Part shown: positions 5,849 through 6,471 of the stretch, one piece after another
How positions within the stretch are numbered: position 1 is the first letter of the stretch
Layout: each line of letters opens with the position of its first letter
Origin: an uncultured Micrococcales bacterium
GTDB lineage: Bacteria > Actinomycetota > Actinomycetes > S36-B12 > UBA10799
Reading direction: 5' to 3'
Assembly (NCBI GenBank): GCA_937952095.1
Contig: CALFYG010000224.1
Location: 1-6,471 of the forward strand
DNA: 6,471 nt
Translations under genes and position numbers: made by a program
Notes under the pieces: model-generated
Told to the model about the DNA's origin: nothing
The model's database searches: none
The model's input: the letters and a program-made list of their open reading frames with translations, nothing else

Positions 5849-6471
5849 ATGAGTGCATTGGCAGTCTCCGCCGCCGACGACGAGAAGTTGCGCGGCCTGC
5901 GACGCATGAAACTGGTGGCCGTCGGGGCCCTGGTCGCCGCGGCGATCATTTACGTGATCGCGTTCGTGCTCGAGCGCGATGGCGTCGGGTGGGCCGGATA
6001 TGTGCGAGCCGCGGCCGAGGCCGGCATGGTGGGTGCGCTGGCCGACTGGTTCGCGGTCACGGCGTTGTTCAAGCGTCCGCTCGGACTGCCCATCCCGCAC
6101 ACGGCCATCATCCCCACGCGCAAGAACGCGATCGGTCGCAACCTCGGAGACTTCGTGGGGACGAACTTCCTCGCCGAGGACGTCGTCCGTCAGCGCATCC
6201 GATCGCTCGACGTCGGTCTTCGGGTGGGCCGCTGGATCAGCGATTACGACAATGCGCGCCGGGTCTCCGCAGAGATCGCCATCGGCATCAGGGCCGGCAT
6301 CGGGCTGCTCGACGACGAGCAGGTGCGCGCCGCGGTGGGGGAGTTCCTGCGCCGCCGGGCGGAGGAGTTCCCGATCGCCGAACCCGCCGGGAACCTCCTC
6401 GGGGAGGTCGTGGCGGACCAGGCGCACGTGCCGTTGATCGATCTGGTGGCCGGTTCCCTTCACGACTGGCT
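5849..6471 (+). CDS. DUF445 family (YjiN-like) membrane protein, 3' end outside window
   Basis: The first 207 codons of a DUF445 protein are present; the frame is open to the window edge, so length and C-terminus are unknown. The ATG at 5849 has AGGA at 5838-5841, 7 nt upstream. After a short charged N-terminus, one membrane segment spans about 21-41. The family's most recognisable stretch then follows: AAAEAGMVGALADWFAVTAL (54-73), RPLGLPIPHTAIIP (76-89) and NLGDFVGTNFL (98-108). The remainder is amphipathic helix. The biochemical role of DUF445 proteins is not established; they are anchored to the membrane, usually with a long helical soluble part. The gene is probably cotranscribed with the DUF4184-like gene. 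Codon use is strongly GC-ending, as expected of a resident chromosomal gene. Confidence 0.93.
   Translation, partial: MSALAVSAADDEKLRGLRRMKLVAVGALVAAAIIYVIAFVLERDGVGWAGYVRAAAEAGMVGALADWFAVTALFKRPLGLPIPHTAIIPTRKNAIGRNLGDFVGTNFLAEDVVRQRIRSLDVGLRVGRWISDYDNARRVSAEIAIGIRAGIGLLDDEQVRAAVGEFLRRRAEEFPIAEPAGNLLGEVVADQAHVPLIDLVAGSLHDW

Noticed and set aside
5732..6463. 243-codon minus-strand frame opposite the DUF4184-like and DUF445 genes
   Set aside because: It overlaps two well-supported genes on the other strand, and the product (His/Asp/Arg-rich, no domain) looks like a mirror frame.

Overview
The window comes from a high-GC bacterium. GC-rich third codon positions, Shine-Dalgarno-led genes and the pairing of a DUF4184-type membrane protein with a DUF445 (YjiN-like) protein point to Actinomycetota. 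A genus cannot be named from this sequence alone.

Layout: (i) 1-308 is a leader region with no convincing gene. A weakly supported 82-codon frame overlaps the next start as ATGA. (ii) 309-3374 and 3381-4598 form a tight two-gene operon for a McrBC-type, modification-dependent (type IV) restriction system. The first gene is a 1021-residue McrB-like AAA+ GTPase with a long N-terminal extension, and the second is a McrC-like PD-(D/E)xK nuclease subunit. (iii) 4599-4870 is a gene-free stretch whose middle is AT-rich for this genome (hand count about 48% GC over 4681-4860). It holds a helically phased array of short repeats and a perfect 9-bp hairpin. (iv) 4871-4942, minus strand, is a tRNA-Thr(TGT) whose 3' end faces the restriction operon. 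(v) 5071-5817 is a DUF4184-like multi-pass membrane protein, followed after 31 nt by a DUF445 protein that starts at 5849 and runs off the window. These two look like ordinary chromosomal genes.

How it fits together: the McrB-like protein should oligomerise and hydrolyse GTP, its N-terminal modules should read modified DNA, and the McrC-like partner should stimulate the GTPase and cut. The most interesting point is the McrB architecture. It carries two copies of one PUA/EVE-like module, residues about 3-147 and 558-705, with landmark residues at nearly identical spacing. An Mrr_N-like winged helix and a helical region lie between them. The second point is the context: defence cargo ends at the 3' end of a tRNA, next to phased repeats that resemble integrase arm-type sites. 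This suggests that the window spans the right-hand edge of an integrated island, although no integrase and no second tRNA-end repeat lie inside the window.
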